A DNA stretch of 64,000 nucleotides from Plectrocnemia conspersa. Taxonomy: Eukaryota > Arthropoda > Insecta > Trichoptera > Polycentropodidae. The DNA lies in assembly GCA_009617715.1 (NCBI GenBank), contig VTFK01000154.1:186001-250000 (forward strand), written 5' to 3'. The number at the start of each line of letters is the position of its first letter. Within the stretch, counting starts at the first letter, position 1. The position numbers and the translations under genes were made by a program. Below are positions 48,871-61,000 of the stretch, one piece after another. The notes beneath the pieces were generated by a model, which did no database searches, was not told the origin of the DNA, and worked only from the letters and a program-made list of their open reading frames with translations.

Positions 48871-49329
48871 AATGTTGAATGCATAATTTTTATACATTAA
48901 ATACAGTATAAATGTATAAAAATATTATTTTGACTAGGAAAAGTATGTAAATCATTAATGGCACCGCTTATGGTTGAGGGTAACGCTTAATGGACATCTT
49001 GACTTCATTCATTCATAACTTTAATGGACAGATGTTACTTCTGGCGCTTGATATACAGCCGCCCTTTAAAATATATTGCTCAATTTACATTTAAAATTAG
49101 AGGATTTCGATTTCCGAAACTCACAATATAACATTTGTATGTAAATAATTGTAGCATTAAAATAAAACTGATTCAAATGATTCAATACGAACTAGCAAAA
49201 CATTAAAAAATAAATTCACAACAAAAAAATAATATGGAAAGATAATATTAAATTTAAAAAGTTAACTCTTCATATTTTTTTCATATAATCTTTAATAAGC
49301 TAATTGATTACATAATTAATATTTTTATT
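48871..49329. other. AT-rich spacer
   Basis: Nothing recognised. Confidence 0.45.
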
Positions 49330-49837
49330 ATTGACGTCTCCTATTTTTCAAAGAGCTTTTTAACGCCATTGAAATATAAACTTCAAGGTTTTTTTTTCAA
49401 CAACCCATTTTTCATCCATGGTCACTAGATGATGCAAAAAGTAAGTTTTTCACCCCACATTCAAATAGCACACATAGTAACTCCGTCCATAAGTTTCGCT
49501 TGTGAAAAATCGTGAGACACATATACGTCGTGCTTCAAACCATTCCAATGCGCTGCAGATGTCTCACCACTGTCAATTTATTGATACCTATTATCATTGC
49601 CTGGTATTTTGCCAAGGATAAACATCATTATTGCATGGTTGAAGGGTGCCCAGCATTTTCTTTATAAGCTGGTAATGAGCTCATAAAACTGGATTTAGAA
49701 AATCATCATTGAATGTTTCGAACAACATTAGGACCTACCGTACATATCATAAATGTTTTTGGTTGCGTCCGTTAGATAATGGCTTTTATCAAAGCAAAAA
49801 ACAAATAGTCCCAAATATGCACTCTTTATTCTGACAT
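49330..49837 (-). pseudogene. mariner transposase remnant retaining first catalytic Asp
   Basis: The minus strand starts with an ATG at 49837 (MSE then a stop). It then shows, in shifting frames, TDATKNIYDMYG and a VVRNIQ.WFSKS helix-turn-helix. LTVVRHLQRIGMV is the second helix-turn-helix. HDVYVSHDFSQAKLMDG matches the linker. VTMDEKW (about 49405-49425) is the conserved block with the first catalytic Asp. KFIFQWR follows near 49365. Many stops and frameshifts; the second and third catalytic blocks are missing. It is distinct from the remnant at 31560-32105. Confidence 0.75.
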
Positions 49838-50639
49838 TTTAAAAATTCATTAGGGATCTGATTAGCCCAACCACTAGTTATAAATTATAATATAACCGTA
49901 TTTATATAATACAAAGCCATACTTGAGCACAAATAGTTATAGTTAGTTCAATGAAAAAAACATACTTAATGTAAAAATATGACGCTACTTATACAATACA
50001 TTAAAAATTGAAATAAATATGTATATATTTTCAATATAAATGATATTATAAGAATAAAAATAAGATAATAATCGCGATTGCAGCATAAAGTATTCATCTA
50101 CCAAAGCAAATATAAAATTATATATAAAGATTTAGTAGGCAATATAATTTATTTATTATAAAAAGGCATTCCACAGCTTAAACTTTTACGACCTAACTCG
50201 ACCAAAAATAATTCTGTAATCGACCTTTTCGCCTCAACTACATTTAACCCTGAATATCTTTAAATAAAACATTTTTTTCTGATTTTTTATTGATACTATT
50301 ACCATCTGAAGCTCGTATAACGTTGTTGGTTTTTAATAGCTTTGGATTGAAAAGACACTAAGTATTTTATATAATTTTATTAATAATACAATAATAATCT
50401 GTATTTAGTAAAACATATATTTCCAGTATTTTTTTAAGTTTGACTGTTGCCGTTGTATCATTAAATATAATTTTATCTAAGATATAAGATAAGAATATAC
50501 AGATAAATATTACATTTAAAATGTATTTTAAATATAATTGTTTAGTGAAATATTACTTAGATAAGTCTTTGTATAAACAGTGTTATAAAACTATATATAT
50601 ATATATATACTGTTGATTATATCGTTTAGATTCAGAGTT
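49838..50639. other. AT-rich spacer
   Basis: Contains a (TA)9 microsatellite at 50592-50609. Nothing else seen. Confidence 0.5.
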
Positions 50640-51260
50640 CAACACCCGCTCGTAGTTGTTACGATATAATAATTCACTACTAAATAACGTACGCAATCAC
50701 TGCGCAAGTAATGAATGCATAATCCTTCGCCCGATTAATTCCCAAATGCGGCCCTGCATTCGGGCCACATCAATTTAGCCGCAGGCAATACTTCCATCTA
50801 CCTCCGTACACAACTTGTATATGTAAAGTACGTTTCCGTTAGGGAAATTGGTACGGCTGCGTTCATATCCACTTGCTCCGATGAACGTTATGTTATTATT
50901 ATATACATCTGTTACAATATCAGTTTGCCATTGTGTTTAATATTATTATGTGTTTTTTTTCAATTAACAAAATATTTTGAGGTACAAAAATGCAAAAGAT
51001 GTACATATATATTTTTAAGTAGACCTTTTTTTATGTTGCTCTGTACACTCTGCGGATTGTATTTTATAATGACGTCGAGCGTTCCGCGTCTCCAGTTTCT
51101 CGCGCAGACACATTTTTTTTCATGTTTTTTCTAGTACAATACCCTACACGTCCGCGTAAAAAGAAGATTCGTTGATATTATATTTTGAAGGCGACGAAGA
51201 TTTTTCTGCCACGTGAAAACGCCTCGACGAAAACCGAACAACGCCACCGGAGATAAGCAG
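50640..51260. other. paired GC-richer islands
   Basis: Two sub-islands (50680-50890 and 51050-51260) flank a T-rich stretch. The plus-strand frame 50925-51134 is driven by T-runs. Possible regulatory modules. Confidence 0.3.
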
Positions 51261-51770
51261 GTATTTTGTCACATAGTAAAGTATAAGTAGCGGGTTTTAC
51301 GATGATTATAAAACTAGCAGTATAAATTAGTGTCAATTATTCAAAAGTTTTTCTTGTTTATGTAATTTACTAAAAAATATAGTTTAGTAATAACATATAA
51401 GTCAATTTAAACTAATATTTAAAAAGTAAAGATTTTGCTTACGTTTGTATATGATAAAAATGATTGGAGGTTAGATATTTGGAAGTCAATTAAAGAGTTT
51501 TGATCTATTAACAAATATGAAATTACCCTACATAAGTTCTCGCATTCCAACGTGCGCGGACTGATCTCCTACCTGGGCTGTCGCGAGTGACAGTAGACGC
51601 TAGACTTTAAAACGCTGGAATCAATAAGCTAAGAAATTGCATTGTAATCCGTAGCTACTATCGAATAATAAATAAATACATCTATTAAAACATTGAAAGT
51701 CAAAATAAAAAACTACAGTAGTATTTTTGCAATAAATACAGATCTTTCACTATTAAAATATTATTATTAT
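51261..51770. other. spacer with target-like ATT run
   Basis: Mostly AT-rich, with a balanced patch at 51535-51620. It ends with ATTATTATTAT (51760-51770), which is repeated directly after the transposon at 54065-54075. Confidence 0.5.
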
Positions 51771-52087
51771 AGTCCAAATAAGGGTTTAACCTCGGAATGA
51801 AAGATAACAAGCTGAAATTTTGCACAGACCTTTGTTTTGGCGTTCTAAATATATGATGAAAAGTCTCAAAAGATATCGTGTCTGCTAATCAAGATATTAA
51901 AGGTCAAAGGTCATAAAAATAGTTTTTTTGCAAATATCTCGCCTCTTTTGCGTCGCATGTCATTAAATGTTTAACAAAACTTATAGAAAATAAAATTTTC
52001 TACAAGTTTTTTATAATTTATTTCTTCGTATGGTTAATGGTTTTCGAGATATAGCGCGGAGAGTGGGAAGCGCGCATCCGTTTATAG
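51771..52087. repeat. left TIR of the transposon
   Basis: Inverted match to 53812-54064, interrupted by about 75 extra bp. Contains AGGTCAAAGGTCA at 51901-51913. Confidence 0.85.
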
Positions 52088-53663
52088 GATAACGCTATGT
52101 AAACTAAGGAGCCAGAGTTACCTGTACATTCTTCTACAGTTTCGTAGAAAACATCGCAAGTTGTTATCTGCTGAATGAAGCCATCTAAAGCATTATAACT
52201 TTCAATCTCCATATCTTCAAAAATCATCATCGATAATGCAAAAAGTAATACGTATGGCCTCTGATACTTCTTGCAAAAGCGGGACCATCCAACATTTTGT
52301 CGACAGAATTCGATGCATAAATTGTACTGAGAGCTTCCTTGATTCCGCTTCCATTCATTATATACCCTATGCATCCAATAAAAGACATAAGCATATGAAA
52401 GCCTCCTAGTTTCACAACTACTCTGGACAAGTCTGAGCTAGCATCTGAAGCTGCTACGATTTCACGTGCTTTTATTTACAACGGCTGATCAAAAGTTATT
52501 AAGCATGTTTTTTGTTCATGTTTCTTGGCAGTGTTTATAGCACACTGTAATGTAGTGTAAATTGTGTCCATATTACTCACAGGATGATGAATAAAAGTAA
52601 GAAACAGAATCCGAGAAGTTACAAAGTTCTCATTGTTTTGTAAGTTGTTCAATAAATCCATTCCACCCTGGCAACGGTGAGATATTTTTCCACTTTCCGT
52701 ACTTCCACAACAAATCAACTACATTAAATATCTGTTCGGTTAGTTCTTCTACATCATTAAAATTTTGAACTTGAATCTCTTGCTCAATCCGGGTACGACA
52801 TGATTTTCATACACTAGAAGGGTATATGTGATAGTGCTGCTAACTCCCTTTGCACTTGGTTTTGTTGTAAATTTCTTTATGCGGTCATCAGATATAACTT
52901 CAGATTTTGGACTTATTATTTTTATCATTCCCATTATATGAACAGTATTATAGCCATCAAGAGTATAAATATTTTTCTGCATTATCTGCTGCATACTGTA
53001 CTAAGGCACTTGACTATGATGGTTGATTACGAGGCTGTGGGTGATAAACAGCTGAAATTTAACATTTTACAGTATCACTATATGAAGCGAAAAAACCTAA
53101 GCTTGACAAAACATCCAAAAGTCTTTTTGGATGTTTGGCCTATCTGTATTTTTTCTATGAAGAAATACAGATAGGCCTATTAATAACTGCGAAGAAAAGG
53201 ACCGTTTTCGTATGGAAGTCATTCTAGCATGACTTATAGCCGTGTATTTCGTTTTAAAATGCACCGTCTTTCCTTTTCTGTTCTTTATAATAACTTCTTG
53301 CAGAAAATGTAATAAAGTTTTCGGAATTTCTTCATTAATATTTTACTCGGGGGCGGATAGGACTTGGTCTCAACAACAAAAGATCGAATATCTTCTCTAA
53401 TAATCGCCGCAGCAGCTTCCACTACGCGCAAGTGTTCTTCTTCCGAAGTGCCTTTTTTATTTTCATACCAAGCTATGGATAAAACTTAAGCTTGAGCATC
53501 GCGAAAAGAAAAAAATAGGGAATGATCCAATCTTTGTTATAACTATAATATCAGTTAAATATTTTTCTCTTAATTTGGAAATGATCTTCTTATCATCTGG
53601 TACATACTCCGTAAGGACATCTCTCAACTCTTTCAATTTTTTCGCACAAATTTCTTGTCGAGC
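52018..53663 (-). pseudogene. transposon-encoded protein of a widespread invertebrate family, broken
   Basis: Reading the minus strand downward gives, in shifting frames: KLKELRDVLTEYVPDDK (from 53663); RVVEAAAAIIREDIRS; EIPKTLLHFLQ; KYTAISHARM; LLDVLSSLGFFASYSDT; NIYTLDGYNTVHIMGMI; TIYTTLQCAIN; ITFDQPL, where a TAA at 52473-52475 replaces the next codon; KAREIVAASD; VVKLGGFHMLMSF with GSGIKEALSTIYASNSVDKML; then FALSMMIFEDMEIES. This order matches an uncharacterised protein family found in many arthropod and cnidarian genomes, usually inside transposons. At least one nonsense codon and several frameshifts make it non-functional. The C-terminal end reads into the left TIR. The usual N-terminal part seems missing. 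Confidence 0.75.
53111..53177. repeat. two stacked hairpins inside the transposon
   Basis: ACATCCAAAA (53111-53120) pairs with TTTTGGATGT (53125-53134). Directly after, a 15-bp arm at 53137-53151 pairs perfectly with 53163-53177. They interrupt the coding similarity between SVFLHRK and LLDVLSS, so they coincide with a frameshift in the pseudogene. Confidence 0.6.
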
Positions 53664-53811
53664 AATATTTCATTTTTAATTCTTAATAATACAATGAAGA
53701 AAGTAATAAAATTATGGTTCAAACGACTTGCCGAGACCACTTTTTTTCACGATTGTTTACTTTTTTTCAAAGCTTATACCAAGTTAAGCAGGTAGAAATA
53801 CTAGCTGGATT

Positions 53812-54064
53812 CTATAAACGGATGTACGCCTCCCACTCTTTGCGCTATATCTCAAAAACGGTTAATGATACAAAAACGCGAGATATTTGCAAAAAAAACA
53901 AATTTTGTGACCTTTGACCTTTGATATCTTGATTAGCAGACACGATATTTCATGAGACTTTTCACCCTGTCCTTAGAACATCAAAACGAAGGTCTGTGCA
54001 AAATTTCAGCTTGGTATCTTTCATTCCGAGGTTTAGCCTTTATTTCGCCTTATTTGACTGGACT
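53812..54064. repeat. right TIR of the transposon
   Basis: Inverted match to 51771-52087. Contains the complement of AGGTCAAAGGTCA at 53908-53920. The plus-strand frames 53714-53917 and 53952-54167 are readings of this repeat, not genes. Confidence 0.85.
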
Positions 54065-54579
54065 ATTATTATTATTTGTGTATTGTGGACTGCAGCTAGT
54101 ATGGTTTACTACAAGTTTCTCAATAGAGGGAAAATATACAATCACGAATAAGATCTACTCTATGTGACTAAGCAGCGTCATAATTGCAAACTTCATAACT
54201 TCACACTTATGATATTTAACCGACTATCATCTGTTTTTAGCGCTAGATATTAAAATATAAGGATTTAAGAAAGGGTACGTACATTTTTAAATTCTTAAAA
54301 AACAAGGTTTAATAAGTCATGTAATGTGTTTATTTTATTAAATTTTTTTTTTGAAAAAAAATATATTTTGCAATTTTTTTAAGGCCAAATAATAGTTAAT
54401 TAATACCTAAGAGAGTTGTGTATAATTAAATTGATTTTTGCATTTTTAAGTAGTAGGTAGAATCAATATTAAAACACGTTTTCATGGGTCATCCGATATA
54501 CATATTTATCGATATAAGTAGATGCTTACATACATTCATATTAAGCAATATTTATGAAGACAGCACCAAAGACATACTC
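54065..54579. other. AT-rich spacer
   Basis: Begins with the ATT run matching 51760-51770. Nothing else seen. Confidence 0.5.
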
Positions 54580-55280
54580 GATTATTTATACCCCGTTTCT
54601 GAATAACGACACGCTTCGTCATGGTTCGCAAGTTTGCGCACAAAGTTTCGCCAAGAGAGAGAGAGTCTCTGTGAAGCGGGATTCGATCATGATTTCACCT
54701 TATTGAAACATATTTCCCATTCGGTGGTCACGCGTTACGACTTTGACTTTTGATGTTGTTCTCACGTATTTTATTGCTTGCGTGCCGCACAAGTTTCGAA
54801 GGGATCCTTTGGCGGTTTAACCTCACGCACGCGGACCTCAATCGGAAACTGGGGACGTTCCCAGTTTGGTACACAAAAAAGAAGCAGAAGAAGAAAATGT
54901 GAAAAAGTAGTAGGTGGGACCGGACCGTATATTATAGTTTGGAAGTTAATACGGCTGATGGGCAATATATTTGCGTCTGCCGAACGGCTTTTGTACGAGG
55001 ACTATAAAAAAGCTTTTAGCGATAATAAGCCACCGTAAACACGGCCTTACAATGTTGTCGTTTTGGCTCGTCGTTGTCGAGGTGCTTTGCCACGTCTTAA
55101 CCAGACGTATTCCACCTATGTTTCGCTAGGTTCTTGAGGGAAAATTTGCACGCCATCGTGAATAGTTGATTCCATTCAAAACATACGGCTCATAAAAAGT
55201 GTGTAATGTTCAAACTTAAATCGCTTGCTTAATTACGTGGTTTATGACGGTGCAGTTCGAGGAATAAAGTATGCAAACAA
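54580..55280. other. GC-richer island
   Basis: Contains a short GA run at 54655-54666. Opposed frames 54771-54965 (minus) and 54778-55038 (plus, 86 codons) overlap and have no domain. Possible regulatory module. Confidence 0.3.
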
Positions 55281-55799
55281 TCTTGTTTTATGCGTTTGAA
55301 TAAATTACTATTAAAATACAAGTACCGCGGTGACTTAATAATTATCCGCATAGTGTATTTAATGCAACAACATGTAAGCTGTGAAGTTAATATAAGTTTT
55401 GCATCCGTTTTACTTTATACTATAAAAAATAATTAAGTAGGAAATTTACTACTAATCATTATTCTGCTTTCTATGAAACAGATTTAGTAGAGGAGCTAGA
55501 ATATTTTTAATTGCACATGTGTTTTTTTCGCCAAAATATAAACTTCTTTAAATACAATATAAATCCTAATATTAATATTTATTTATATAGATGAGGAACT
55601 ATCAAGCTTTGAATAAAATACACATACGGGACTTGAATATGTCTAAAAGGCAGTGGGCTCCAAACTTTATGTTACAGTGAATGAACCCAGCTCTGATTGC
55701 TGTACACGATGGAGATGGAGAAAGAAAGATAATAAAACAAAAAATCTACATTATATACTTATGTAACAGTTAGTTTTTATCCCTCATTCTTAAATAAAA
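55281..55799. other. AT-rich spacer
   Basis: A mildly balanced patch at 55620-55720. Nothing recognised. Confidence 0.45.
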
Positions 55800-56240
55800 A
55801 CAGCGATAATTCGACGATAATTCATCGCCGCCGGATGAGTATCGACCGCAAACTAGTTCTGCGAGAGCTCTCCATTACCAAGCGCGGGCGCCGAGCGACT
55901 TGGACAATTTGATATTACACATTTCAGTTTTCACAGTCCATTATTTCGTTAACACGTCCGGAGAGAGGAGTCCAGACTGCATCCACCCCTCGTTTTCGGA
56001 GCTGGTCCATAGCCAGCCTCCAACATAGGCGTTAAATCGGCGAGAAAACTTGGGCTCGAGCCGCGTGCCAAGAATGTTTTGGACACACCGCTTCCGGATT
56101 GCACGACCCACCCCACTGAGAACCACCCTTATCAAGGTAGCTTAATTATGTAACAGCCTTAAGATGAGCTCCCAAAGATGCGATGTATGCACTCGACCCT
56201 AGACCCGACCCCACGACCGCCCCGAAGACACGTAGTGCCA
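55800..56240. other. GC-richer island
   Basis: GC-dense with many CpGs, strongest at 55860-56100 and 56190-56230. The 64-codon minus-strand frame 55941-56135 shows no features. Possible regulatory module. Confidence 0.35.
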
Positions 56241-57879
56241 TTTTGTTTGCCAAGTTATATTTTTGAGAGAGAAAACTTTTTAAAAAACTGTAGGATGAAA
56301 ATTGGTTCAAGTTAATGTCTTCATATAACTAGTTACATAATACATAACATTTTATTTAGCATATAATTTTAGAACAAAAATAACATGTATTGATTACAAC
56401 TAAGTTGGCTTCTGGGGTGAATACTTTTTTATGGTAGAGATTGGAAATCAATGAATCAGATAATGTAATAGTGTATTATTACATTTTTGTTAAGAAGTGC
56501 TTTTTCAAATATCTACATTGAATGAACGAGATTTATTAGAATGAATTTAAAAGGTGACTGATCATTTAGACTGATATGCTTAAAAAAATAACATTATCGC
56601 GCATTCGATTTTGTTTATATCCTATCGTTAAAAAATACTTATGTATGGAGAATCACATTATTGTTTCTCATATATAAAATAGTAAATAATTTAAAAATTA
56701 AATATATTTTATTGGTTATACATAATTATATTTTTAATATAATTTTTAAGAAATTCTGACTTGTATTAGCTAGTGCGTTCCCTTGATCTCAGAGCTTCAG
56801 ATATATTTTTGTGGGGGTATTTGAAAAGACGAGTGTTTATCAATAAGCCTTGATCTTATCTTAAGCTGAAGAAAATATGTATATTTATTTTTAAAAAGTA
56901 TTTTATAAATAAATAGTTATTTTTATTGACATTAAAAGAGTTTCAAATGTCCCAAATTTTAATAAATTTGTATAATCTTATGTTAAACATAATAAAATAG
57001 CAAAAGTAATTACATTTTTAAATGATAAAGTACCGTTGCCCTCTTTCTTTATAATTTAATAGATAACTGGTATATTCTACAATTTAAACATATTTTTTTA
57101 CTATTTCTAATATTTAATAAATATATAAATTTTAATATCCAGTTAAGCAATAAATTATGTATTATTCAAAATTATTATTAAAAATACAAATTAAAATATT
57201 TTTTAGACACAACGAAAATAAAACTTATAATACAAAATAGATTTTTATTATTGCCAATAAAACATGATTTTGCGATTGCCAGTAAAATTAATAATTTTGT
57301 TAGTAATGAATTACAAACTATATATACAATTTTTCTGAGTGATATAAGTAAATTAATAATTATAATGATTTAACCTAGGGTGGATCACTGTATTCGAAAA
57401 TAATATAAATTAAAAGTACAATAAGCTTCGCTTTATATGATAATTTTTTTTAAATGAAATATTGAAATTAAATATTAGGTTATAAATAAGGTTTAAAATA
57501 TGTTTTAAGTCTAATAACGTAACATATTATTTTTTCTCTCCAAAGATTTGAATTCGATTTATTGTGTTTATAAATATTTTTTACGGTTACGTGTGATGCG
57601 TTGTTTTTAGGCTGGAATTAAAATGGATTTTAATTATTTATCACACACATTCAAAAGCATGTAAATATGCGCTAATATAAAATTTGATGATTTTTATATC
57701 TTGCATAGTGTCTGTGTTATAGTAGATTTAAAATTTATACGACTGCTAAGTGGTATTATAAATTAGGAATTTAAAAATTACATCTACATTGAAATATAGT
57801 CTATTTTAATTATATCCCTCTCATACTGCTTTCAATAATATTATAGCATATATTATATAACTTTGTATATATTTATATG
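56241..57879. other. AT-rich desert
   Basis: No coding, RNA or structured repeat signal seen. Confidence 0.55.
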
Positions 57880-58550
57880 GTATGACGTTTAAGCGTCATA
57901 GAGAATTTGAAGTATTTTCTCATCTTCGCTGTAATTTAATTAAACGTAACAACAATACATTTTCAGAATATTTACGCAGAAATAAAACAGTGGTGTTTGT
58001 GCAGATACAATTCTTGAGACTGCACAATATAACTGCAACATTTTACATCTGCAACGTCCTCGACATAATAAATACCGACAATTATTTCGGTCCAGAGTTG
58101 ACAGACGAAGCTGGTTAATGCTCTGAGACACAGTAGGAGGTTTTGGGTGGGATTGAGTATGCTTCGGAAGGGGAAGAGAGGGGGGTGTCGAGAAGATGAG
58201 GAGGCAGCTAACGTGATGCGACAGCAACAAGCCGCATGTGGACTGAGCAAGCAGATGCACATGCTCTGAAGGACCGCAGTAATTTAATTAAAACGAGAAA
58301 CCCACACAGACTGTGCAGCGGTACGTTCGTTGCAATACATTTTTTCCACCCCATCAAAGCCAAGCGCAAACAATTGAGAAGCGCTGGACGAAATCCAAAA
58401 AATGTTATAATCCAGTGGCGGCGTGTAGACGTGTGCGCGATTTCAATGCTCGGCGTAGGACGTTATCGAGAATTTAATATGATAAGTTTTTCGTGTAAAA
58501 AGTGGGTGTTCGGTGAAGACGAAAATTTATGTCGGTCTTAAAAATAACCC
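57880..58550. other. GC-richer island
   Basis: Starts with a palindromic TATGACG/CGTCATA pair (57881-57900, 9 of 10 positions). Overlapping minus-strand frames (106 and 96 codons, different phases) and plus-strand frames (57882-58118, 58236-58541) cover it. No phase shows a domain. Possible regulatory module. Confidence 0.35.
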
Positions 58551-59389
58551 CATTGTAAATTTGATGAAAAAATATTACAATATCATACTGTATTATGTGT
58601 AATTAGTAGGTTATCATTTTTTCTTTTAGTGACCTAAATTTGTGAATTTTATTATTATCTATGTATATAATATATAATAATTACAAATAAAGATATAAAT
58701 AAATTAATTTTATTATTACAGGGAATATATGGGGAAAGAGGGGTTATGCTTTCCAAATGTACCTCTATATAAGTAATGGAGAACATTTTGCGCTCGGTAT
58801 GGCAAAATTCGGAAAAAACCAAGCTTATCTCTGGTGCTGTGTTACATCTAGAAATATCCATATTTTTGTAAAATCTGCTCTTGATGCTGTTCAATCTGTG
58901 TGATTGTTGCAAAGCCAAATAATTATTATTATAATTGTCTTTTATTTAATAATTAACAGGCATGTATTTAACAAAATCAAAGAAAAATTTTGTATTTCGA
59001 AAAGTAATTGAAAAGGTTTTTATATCTATGGAAAATGTATTTTTTGTTTATTATGCAACAGTAATTAGTGTAAGTATAAATTTTTGCATTACCATATATA
59101 GCAATATCACTTTACAAATTGTTTGGAAAAAATCAAAATAATAATAAAAAATCAACGTGCCTAATATTTTTTAACTATGAACTATGATAAAACTAACTTT
59201 ACATACCAGATAAATAAACTATAATAAAGTTTTTATATATAATGTACATATATTATGCTAATTTTATATAGTTTTTAACTAAATTAATAGATATATTATA
59301 TAATACGCAAAACTTAATCTTTTAAATATACTTTAATGATAAATATTTCATCACAAAAGATGATGGTAATAAAGAACCCTTTTCTCCCC
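58551..59389. other. AT-rich spacer with one uncertain frame
   Basis: The minus-strand frame 58655-58918 (87 codons) opens with a polar, balanced stretch (about residues 1-60) unlike the surrounding AT-rich translation. It could be a decayed coding fragment. I recognise no family. The rest shows nothing. Confidence 0.3.
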
Positions 59390-59840
59390 TTGGTCTAGTT
59401 ACGACACTTTCAGCGCTCGTCGGTGAAAAGAACGAGGAAAAAGGACGAATACGAGAGTGGCGATAATTTATAGTCATTTTTTCATATTAGGATGTAAGTT
59501 ATAACCTAATTCAAATTATATATCATTGTTAGCATTCACTGCCTACCTTGGTCTCGGGGGCGAGCCTCCGACGTCGACTTATTTCTGATTTACAGATATT
59601 TTATACGAAACTTTTAGTGTTATTGTTTTTTTTCTCTATCTTTCTTCTCACTCGGTCGTGCAATCTCTGATGTTTGTTGCAATAAATAAATATTTTCCGA
59701 AACGAAAGTTAAAAACGACCGTTGTATTTCTTTAAGTTTCTTAGATATCGAAAGTTATACGCGATCGTATTACTCTTAACTGCGTCTCAATGTTTCCATT
59801 TTTCCTCATAATACGATACGGACATGTTAAGCTTGAAAAA
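59390..59840. other. mildly GC-richer patch
   Basis: Balanced runs at 59390-59470 and 59540-59580 with CpGs, and moderate sequence to 59840. No open frame of note. Weak candidate regulatory module. Confidence 0.25.
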
Positions 59841-61000
59841 TGTATTATTTATACAGTAAATAAATCAAAATATTTTTCCGCTTGCATTGTATCATGCTTC
59901 AATTATTATTTATTAGATAAATTTTAATATTTTCGTCTCATTGGAATAATTGTATAAGTTGATTTATTTTTGTGATATGTGCCTTTCTATAATACGTAAG
60001 CAGAAGGTGGGAATACTGTAAGCCAGCATTTTTTAAATAAGAGTTATATGATTTTTTTAGGAGATTCATCAAATAAAATAAATATAAAAAAAGTTGAATT
60101 CATGTAATTGATCTAATTAAATTTTTATTTTATTCATATTCATGTATAAATGGTAAATTATTACTTAACGCCTTCAAATTTAATAAAAGAGAATTTAATA
60201 AAAGAGCTGAAAATTTGGGGACATAAAAAAATCTGTTTATATAGGTGAAAATATAAGAAAATAATACAGCTAATTCTTTAGTTTATGTTTTTAAAACAAA
60301 TTTAAAAAGCTCTAGCTCCATTAACTCGTATAACAGCTTAATTCTTAATAAACTTTAATAAAAGATTTGTAAAAATTAAGAAATTGTAAAATTAATACAC
60401 CTTTGAACTTTACAGTATCTCTATTTATTTTACACTTCGAATGATTATGTTAGTTATTTTAAATAGTCACATTAATCAATAAAGGGTGTTTTTATTTTCT
60501 CCAGCATTATGAGGTTTTTTATAAAACTTTTATATGTGAAACGTCTAATTTAAAAAGTCATATATTGTTTCTAAATTTGTATTGATCGATATTTTTGCGA
60601 CAAATTAAAATTTTATTTAGAGTAAAATTACTAATGAATTTAAAAAAAATCATTTATGCATACTTTATTTATTTATATATTATTTATATCCATATCATCT
60701 GTAAAAATGTGCTTCCTGATTTTTTTTATTTGCATAAATTCGTACAAAACTGATTACAATTAGGTTGTTAATGTAAATTATTTATCAAGAGAATACCAGC
60801 ATTATTAAACAACTTTCAAAAAGCGTTGACTTAAATATATTATCTTCCATTGATTGAAACTTAATTATTTTCAACTACATTTACTAATAGCACAGTTAAT
60901 CAATATCTCCATACAGTGTTCGCGAAGCTTTGTAACCAAGTTACACAATACAACATTTTGATTTTCCCTCTAATACTCCATGATGTATAATCTCATCACG
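59841..61000. other. AT-rich desert
   Basis: Nothing recognised. Confidence 0.5.

Larger units (their letters stand above)
51771..54064 (-). mobile_element. DNA transposon with long terminal inverted repeats
   Basis: The element runs from AGTCC to GGACT, 2294 bp. Left TIR 51771-52087 and right TIR 53812-54064 are inverted copies. In one 51-nt stretch (51790-51840) they differ at three positions. The left TIR carries an extra block at about 51955-52030 that the right lacks. The direct flanks are identical (ATTATTATTAT, 11 bp), either a target duplication or insertion into an ATT microsatellite. The interior encodes a decayed protein on the minus strand. I cannot name the superfamily: TIRs of this length with an AGTCC end do not point to one family for me. 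Confidence 0.85.

Noticed and set aside
48503..48871. Longest open frame (122 codons, plus)
   Set aside because: Lies in a balanced-composition island, shows no domain, signal peptide or repeat, and no splice-linked partner exon was seen.
53714..54167. Plus-strand frames of 67 and 71 codons
   Set aside because: They are readings of the transposon's right inverted repeat.
57940..58262. Two minus-strand frames of 106 and 96 codons
   Set aside because: Different phases over the same bases; leucine/serine-rich translation without domains.
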